Assembly (NCBI GenBank): GCA_021823365.1
Contig: JAKAOD010000041.1
Span: forward strand, 1 to 12,007
Direction: 5' to 3'
From: Actinomycetes bacterium
GTDB taxonomy: Bacteria > Actinomycetota > Acidimicrobiia > Acidimicrobiales > Bog-793
Length of the DNA: 12,007 bases
This document shows positions 7,488 through 12,007 of the stretch, in pieces. Numbering within the stretch: the first letter of the stretch is position 1; each line of letters opens with the position of its first letter. The notes under the pieces were generated by a model. The model ran no database searches and was not told where the DNA came from. It saw nothing but the letters and a program-made list of their open reading frames with translations. The position numbers and the translations under genes were made by a program.

Positions 7488-10237
7488 GAGGGAGTCTCCA
7501 GCCTCACGTCGTTGACGGCGGCGGACGCGTCGAGGAGCTCCGACACCGCCTCCCCGACTCCCGACGTCATGACCACGACGCCGCGGTCGAGGGCCTCGTC
7601 GGCCACGACCGGCACGACGGCCTCGCCTCGGGCCGAGCGGACCCGTGCCCGGTCTCCGCTTCGGAGGCCGAGGCTCGCCAGCTCCGCGGGGTGCACCGCC
7701 AGCTCCGTCGGCGCCGCGAGCGGCGCGAGCGACGGGCACGTCGCGACGAGCGTGCCGCGGTCGTACAGCCGGCGCCGCACGACCAGTCGGTGGGAGTAGG
7801 CGTCGAGCCGCTCCGGGGAGGAGGGCTGGCCGCGCGCGGGGGCACCGAGCACCGCCGGCCGCGCCACCGACGGCTCCCGGCTCGCCACGCCCGAACGGGC
7901 AGCCTCGCCGAGACGCTCGCCGGCCGGCGCCTCGGCCGCGCCGGCGCGCATCGGCGCCCCTTGCTCCTCGACGGAGGTGATCCCGGGAGTCGCCATGGGG
8001 TCGATACTCCCCGGCACGGCCAGGCCCCGCAAGGCGACCGGGGTCGGCGGGAGCGGAGCGACCACGCCGTCACGCGCTGCCTGGCTCGCGAGCAGGACCG
8101 AGTCGAGACCCCGGTAGGCGGGCGCGAGGCGGGCGATCTCGTCCGTGATCCCGTCGACGCTGTCGAAGCCCAGGTCGGCGCCAAGACGCCTGGCGAGCTC
8201 GCTCGCGACGACCCACGCCGGCCACGCCTGTCCCGGGGGCACGACCTTCTGTGCGAGCCGGCTGACGCGCCCTTCGAGGTTCGTCGTGGTCCCGGGGCGC
8301 TCGGCGTCGCCGGCCACGGGGAGCACGACGTCGGCGAGATCGGAGGAGGCGTCGGCGTGCGTGCCGATCGAGACGAGGAACGGGACGCTCTCGAGCGCTT
8401 CCTGGGCGAGGCGCCGGTCGGGGAAGTCCTCGAGGGGGTCGGCACCGAGAAGCACGAGCATCGCGAGCTCCCCCGCCGCGGCCGCACGCAGCATCCCCTC
8501 GGCGTCCCGGCCCCGTGCCCCGGGCAGCTCGGCACCCCAGGCGTGCGCGTACCAGGCTCGACCCTGCTCGAGCGCCACGCGCCCGGGAAGGACGCCGGGC
8601 GAAAGACCCATGTCGAGCGCGCCGAGGACGTTTCCCCGGCGAAGCGCCGGCAGGAAGCGCGCCCCCGGGAGGGCGTCGTGCAACAGGCCGGCGGACACGG
8701 CGGCGGCAGCCGCCGATTCCCCAGTCGACTGGCGACCGAGGACGACGACCACGCCGTCGCCGCGCCCCGCGCCCGTGCCGGGCGCCCGCTGTCCGGCCGG
8801 ATCCTCGCCTGCCCCGCCCGCCAGGAGGGCGCGCGCCGCGGCGATCTCCGCCACGCCGGCACCTGCCGCTGCGGCCGGCACCACGGCCGCCGAGACGAGC
8901 GCCGCGACGAGCTGCGCCGCCTCTCCCGGCCGGCATCTCAGGCGGACCCTGGCAAGCGGCGCGAGCGACGTCGGCACCGGCGAGCAGTCGACCAGGGCCA
9001 CGCCGGACTTCGCCGCCGCCCGCAGCCTGATGTACAGCACGGGGAGCTCCTCGCGGAGGTCTCCGGCGAGCAGGAGCACGACGCGCGCCGAGCATGCCTC
9101 CTCGATGGTCGCCCGTGGCAGGCCGAGGACGAGCTCGGCAGGCAACCCGTCGCCGAGCTGCGCGTCGAGCGAGTCGGTGCCGAGGACACCTCGGGCGAGC
9201 TTCGACCAGGCGTAGGCGTCCTCGTTCGACAGGCGCGCGCCGCCGAGGACGCCGATCGCCGCGCCGTCGCCGCGGCTTCGCGCCTGGCGGGTCCCGGCCG
9301 CGAGCTCGCCGATCGCTTCGTGCCAGCTCGCCGGCTCGAGGTCGCCTCCGCGGCGCACCCGCGGCTCGGTCAGGCGCGCCGGGGAGGCCACCGCCTCGAA
9401 CCCGTAGCGCCCTTTGTCGCAGAGCCAGCTCTGGTTGACCGGAACGCAGTCCACGCCGAGATTGCGGACGAGCGACCCCGCCGAGGACTGGGCGGCCATC
9501 CTGCAACCGACCGAGCAGGTCGTGCAGGTGGTCTCCACCTGCTCGAGGTCCCACGGGCGCGCCTTGAAGCGGTAGGCAGGCGAGGTGAGCGCCCCGACCG
9601 GGCAGATCTGGACGGTGTTGCCGCTGAAGTACGACCCGAACGGCGCCGTCGGGAACGGCGCGACCTCGATGTGGTCGCCGCGGCCGAAGAAGTCGATCTG
9701 CGCCTCGCCGGCGATCTCCTCGGCGAAGCGCGTGCACCGGGCGCACTGGATGCAGCGCTCCCGGTCGAGGTAGACGAGCGGGCCGATCTCGATCGGCTTT
9801 GCCCAGTGCCGCTTCTCCTCGAGGAAGCGGCTCTCGCCGGGACCGTGCGAGAGGGCCTGGTCCTGGAGCGGGCACTCGCCGCCCTTGTCGCAGACTGGGC
9901 AGTCGAGCGGGTGGTTGAGGAGGAGGAACTCGAGCACGCCCTCCTGCGCCTTTCGCGCAGGCTCCGAGCGCGTGAGGATCTCCTGGCCCTCGGCGACCCT
10001 CGTGAAGCACGCCGGCTGGAGGCTGAAGCCGCGGGGGCCGGACACCTCGACCAGGCACATCCTGCACATGCCGACCTGCTCCATGTGCGGGTGGTAGCAA
10101 AAGCGCGGGATGTAGACCCCCGCACGCTCGGCCGCCTCGATGATCAGCTCGCCCGGCCGCGCCGCGACGGCGGAGCCGTCGACGGTCAGCTGCACGACCG
10201 CCTCCTCGCCGACGGCTGCAGCCGAGGGGTCGCTCAT
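7484..10237 (-). CDS. nuoG: NADH-quinone oxidoreductase subunit G
   Basis: Largest peripheral-arm subunit, a wire of Fe-S clusters between NuoF and NuoI; 917 residues. Ligand sets visible in order: a 2Fe-2S ferredoxin domain with C47, C58, C61, C77 (N1b); H109-x3-C113-x2-C116-x5-C122 (N5, one His ligand); C162-x2-C165-x2-C168-x43-C212-P (N4); and C238-x2-C241-x3-C245-x27-C273 (N7, off the main path and absent from many NuoG). Residues from ~280 on are a molybdopterin-oxidoreductase-like domain, expected to be degenerate with no cofactor. Residues about 743-810 are an Ala/Pro/Gly-rich linker. About 811-915 resemble the C-terminal dinucleotide-binding barrel of that superfamily. The ATG at 10237 overlaps the nuoF stop (ATGA), with only a weak CGAGGG nine bases upstream, so coupling to nuoF is likely. 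It overlaps nuoH by 4 bp. Confidence 0.98.
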   Translation of the reverse strand: MSDPSAAAVGEEAVVQLTVDGSAVAARPGELIIEAAERAGVYIPRFCYHPHMEQVGMCRMCLVEVSGPRGFSLQPACFTRVAEGQEILTRSEPARKAQEGVLEFLLLNHPLDCPVCDKGGECPLQDQALSHGPGESRFLEEKRHWAKPIEIGPLVYLDRERCIQCARCTRFAEEIAGEAQIDFFGRGDHIEVAPFPTAPFGSYFSGNTVQICPVGALTSPAYRFKARPWDLEQVETTCTTCSVGCRMAAQSSAGSLVRNLGVDCVPVNQSWLCDKGRYGFEAVASPARLTEPRVRRGGDLEPASWHEAIGELAAGTRQARSRGDGAAIGVLGGARLSNEDAYAWSKLARGVLGTDSLDAQLGDGLPAELVLGLPRATIEEACSARVVLLLAGDLREELPVLYIRLRAAAKSGVALVDCSPVPTSLAPLARVRLRCRPGEAAQLVAALVSAAVVPAAAAGAGVAEIAAARALLAGGAGEDPAGQRAPGTGAGRGDGVVVVLGRQSTGESAAAAAVSAGLLHDALPGARFLPALRRGNVLGALDMGLSPGVLPGRVALEQGRAWYAHAWGAELPGARGRDAEGMLRAAAAGELAMLVLLGADPLEDFPDRRLAQEALESVPFLVSIGTHADASSDLADVVLPVAGDAERPGTTTNLEGRVSRLAQKVVPPGQAWPAWVVASELARRLGADLGFDSVDGITDEIARLAPAYRGLDSVLLASQAARDGVVAPLPPTPVALRGLAVPGSIDPMATPGITSVEEQGAPMRAGAAEAPAGERLGEAARSGVASREPSVARPAVLGAPARGQPSSPERLDAYSHRLVVRRRLYDRGTLVATCPSLAPLAAPTELAVHPAELASLGLRSGDRARVRSARGEAVVPVVADEALDRGVVVMTSGVGEAVSELLDASAAVNDVRLETPS

Positions 10238-11559
10238 CGCCGCGCGCCCTCGGACGAGGTCCCGTACGGGCAGCGGCCGTCCTTGACGTGGAGGAGGAAC
10301 TCGTCACGGAACATCCGGATGCCCGATGCCACCGAGGAGGGGATCGACGGACCGAGCACGCAGATCGTGGTCTGCCTGGGCGGCCAGGACACGCCCGGCG
10401 CGATGTTGTCGCACGCGTCCATCAAGACGTCGAGATCCTCCTCCCGTCCGCCGCCGAGCTCGATCCGCCGGAGCATCTTCTCGATCCAGCCGCTCCCCTC
10501 GCGGCATGGGGTGCACTGCCCGCAGGACTCCCGCCAGAAGAAGCGGGAGATCCGCCAGGCCGCACGCACGGCGCAGCTCGTCTCGTCCATCACGACGACC
10601 GAGCCCGAGCCGAGCATCGAGCCGGCGGCGCCGACGACGTCCTGGTCCAGGCCGAGCCCGAGGTGCTCCGGCCCGAACCACGGCGCCGACACGCCTCCGG
10701 GGATGAAGGCTTTCAGCTCCGCCCCTCCCCGGATCCCGCCGCCGAGCGAGGGGTCGTAGATGAGGTCGCGGAACGCCGTCTTCGACATCTCGAGCTCGTA
10801 CCACCCCGGCCGCTCGACCCGCCCGGACAGTGCGAAGAGCCGAGTGCCGGCCGAGGAGCCCTGGCCGAGCGCCGCGAAGGCCGCGCCGCCGTGCAAGACG
10901 ATCCACGGCAGGTTCGATACGGTCTCGACGTTGTTGACGACCGTCGGCTCACCGTAGAGGCCGATCGCCGCCGGAAAGTACGGGGGTTTGATGCGGGGAA
11001 AGCCCCGCTTTCCCTCCAGGCTCTCGAGCAGCGCCGTCTCCTCCCCGCAGATGTAGGCACCGGCACCGGGATGCACGACGAGGTCGACGGAGAACTCCGA
11101 GCCGAGGATGCGCGACCCCAACGCGCCGTGTGCGTAGGCCTCATTGCACGCTTGCTGCAACCTCTCGAGCCCGAGCGCGAACTCGCCCCGGCAGAAGATG
11201 AAAGCCTGTCGCGCGCCGATCGCGTATGCGGCGATGACGGCTCCTTCGATGATCTGGTGCGGGTCGTGCTCGATGAGGAGCCGATCCTTGAAGGTCGCCG
11301 GCTCGCTCTCGTCGCCGTTCACGACGAGGTAGGTCGTCGGCGACTTGCGCAGCATCGACCACTTCCGCCCGGCCGGGAAGCCCGCGCCGCCGCGGCCGAG
11401 CAGGCTCGCCTTGTTGACCTCCTCGTGCACCTCCTCCGGCGCCATCGCAAGGGCGGCGCGAAGCCCCTCGTAACCGCCGGTCTCGAGGTACCGCTCGAAG
11501 GTGTGGGAGTCCTCCTGCCGGACCCTCCGGCTGACGATGGGCGCCGCGGAGGTGATCAC
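10234..11559 (-). CDS. nuoF: NADH-quinone oxidoreductase subunit F (NADH/FMN binding)
   Basis: Oxidises NADH with FMN and passes electrons to cluster N3; 441 residues, the usual length. Flavin/NADH motifs: LGRGGAGFPAGRKW (residues ~54-67), NGDESEPATFKDR (81-93) and GAGAYICGEETALLESLEGK (165-184) followed by RGFPRIKPP. An SLBB-like segment follows at about 243-291, starting FALSGRVERPGW. The N3 ligands are C346-x2-C349-x2-C352 in ESCGQCTPCREG and C400 in TTICVLG. The third-to-fourth spacing is 47 residues, where E. coli and Thermus have 40 by my recollection. NGDESEPAT also differs from the usual NADE-EPGT by two Gly/Ala changes. The start is GTG at 11559, overlapping the nuoE stop (GTGA), with GGGGGAG ten bases upstream. 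It overlaps nuoG by 4 bp. Function is secure; the sequence variants suggest a distinct clade. Confidence 0.98.
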   Translation of the reverse strand: MITSAAPIVSRRVRQEDSHTFERYLETGGYEGLRAALAMAPEEVHEEVNKASLLGRGGAGFPAGRKWSMLRKSPTTYLVVNGDESEPATFKDRLLIEHDPHQIIEGAVIAAYAIGARQAFIFCRGEFALGLERLQQACNEAYAHGALGSRILGSEFSVDLVVHPGAGAYICGEETALLESLEGKRGFPRIKPPYFPAAIGLYGEPTVVNNVETVSNLPWIVLHGGAAFAALGQGSSAGTRLFALSGRVERPGWYELEMSKTAFRDLIYDPSLGGGIRGGAELKAFIPGGVSAPWFGPEHLGLGLDQDVVGAAGSMLGSGSVVVMDETSCAVRAAWRISRFFWRESCGQCTPCREGSGWIEKMLRRIELGGGREEDLDVLMDACDNIAPGVSWPPRQTTICVLGPSIPSSVASGIRMFRDEFLLHVKDGRCPYGTSSEGARR

Positions 11560-12007
11560 CGTCTCACGTCTCCCCCGTGGCCGCCCGTACCGCCTGCCTC
11601 GGCAGCGGCCCCGGCACCCCCCTCGCCGGCGGCGTCGCCGGCCCCGGCCGGTGTGCCGTCACCGTCGCCGGCCGGCTGGTGGGCCAGCAGGCCGACGGTC
11701 CGCTCCACCCGGCAGAGCACGCCGTGGGGAGGCACGACCTCCGAGAGGGCGCCGGAGCGAAGGTCCGCGACGAGCTTGTCGAACCCTGCCTCGTCGAGCG
11801 GGCCGAAGAAGCGGTGGTTGACCTGGACGCAGGGAGCGATGTCGCAGCCTGCGAGGCACTCGGACTCCTCGAGGGTGACCTCGCCGTCCTCGGTCGTCTG
11901 GCCGACGTGCACGCCGAGGTGGTCCTCGGCGTGCTCGAGCAGCTCGTAGGCGCCGGCGAGCATGCAGGCGATGTTGGTGCAGACCGCGACGACGTGGCGG
12001 CCCACCG
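11556..12007 (-). CDS. nuoE: NADH-quinone oxidoreductase subunit E (5' end outside window)
   Basis: 24-kDa-type subunit of complex I carrying the 2Fe-2S cluster N1a beside NuoF. The window holds the thioredoxin-like domain and C-terminus. The reading frame runs to the right edge without an upstream stop, and the GTG codon at 12003-12005 lies inside the fold, so the real start, with the N-terminal helical bundle (roughly 70-90 residues), is beyond the window. Ligands seen: CTNIAC (C-x4-C) and, 35 residues later, CLAGC (C-x3-C), followed by DIAPCVQVNHRFFGPL, a classic NuoE signature. After VERTVGLLAHQ the protein ends in about 40 residues that are almost only Gly, Ala, Asp, Glu, Thr and Pro, a tail E. 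coli NuoE lacks by my recollection. Its TGA overlaps the nuoF GTG (11556-11559). Confidence 0.96.
   Translation of the reverse strand, partial: VGRHVVAVCTNIACMLAGAYELLEHAEDHLGVHVGQTTEDGEVTLEESECLAGCDIAPCVQVNHRFFGPLDEAGFDKLVADLRSGALSEVVPPHGVLCRVERTVGLLAHQPAGDGDGTPAGAGDAAGEGGAGAAAEAGGTGGHGGDVRR

Noticed and set aside
7691..10759. A 1022-residue open frame on the plus strand, antisense to nuoG and nuoF
   Set aside because: Its translation is Arg/Gly/Glu/Ala-rich with no recognisable domain. It mirrors the codon bias of the highly conserved genes opposite. Long antisense open frames are expected at this GC content.
10288..11949. Plus-strand open frame of 553 residues opposite nuoF and nuoE
   Set aside because: No domain or motif, and it is antisense to two confidently identified genes.
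1..12007. An undescribed system, mobile element, CRISPR array, tRNA or rRNA
   Set aside because: The whole window is filled by ten contiguous complex I genes with conserved residues in place. No inverted repeats, array-like repeats or foreign composition were seen.

Overview
The window lies inside a respiratory complex I operon (proton-pumping NADH:quinone oxidoreductase, NDH-1). All ten recognisable genes are on the minus strand. Read in the direction of transcription, from high to low coordinates, they are nuoE (5' end cut off by the window edge), nuoF, nuoG, nuoH, nuoI, nuoJ, nuoK, nuoL, nuoM and nuoN (3' end cut off). This is the standard bacterial nuoA-N order, so nuoA-D are expected just beyond the right edge and the rest of nuoN just beyond the left edge.

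The base composition is very GC-rich. The NuoI ferredoxin and its flanks read like actinobacterial NuoI, for example the HGRH motif before the first cluster and the CIGCELC/CIHCDLC pair. I infer a high-GC Actinomycetota, possibly a deep lineage such as Acidimicrobiia or a relative. The class is a guess from remembered family features, not a search result.

Layout: 10234-12007 holds the NADH-oxidising module (NuoE 2Fe-2S, NuoF FMN/NADH/4Fe-4S). 7484-10237 is NuoG, which carries four Fe-S cluster sites including the off-path N7 site. 5626-7487 holds the membrane anchor NuoH and the connecting 8Fe ferredoxin NuoI. 1-5629 holds the membrane proton-pumping arm (NuoJ, K, L, M, N). Electrons pass from NADH to FMN in NuoF, then along clusters in NuoE/F/G and NuoI, to quinone near NuoH. 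The antiporter-like subunits L, M and N, with J, K and H, couple this to proton export.

The genes are packed with almost no spacers. Seven of the nine junctions are 4-bp ATGA/GTGA stop-start overlaps. nuoH-nuoI has a 2-bp gap, and nuoK-nuoL has a 22-bp gap that contains a copy of the end of nuoK. No promoter, terminator, RNA gene, mobile element, CRISPR array or plus-strand gene is supported, and no gene-free stretch exceeds 22 bp.

This is an ordinary, intact housekeeping operon, and I found no undescribed system. The second-look points are modest: a 7-residue insertion in the NuoF cluster loop, low-complexity tails on NuoE and NuoJ, parallel low-complexity loops in NuoL and NuoM, a NuoG linker, a long NuoI C-terminus, and a tiny tandem duplication at the nuoK stop.
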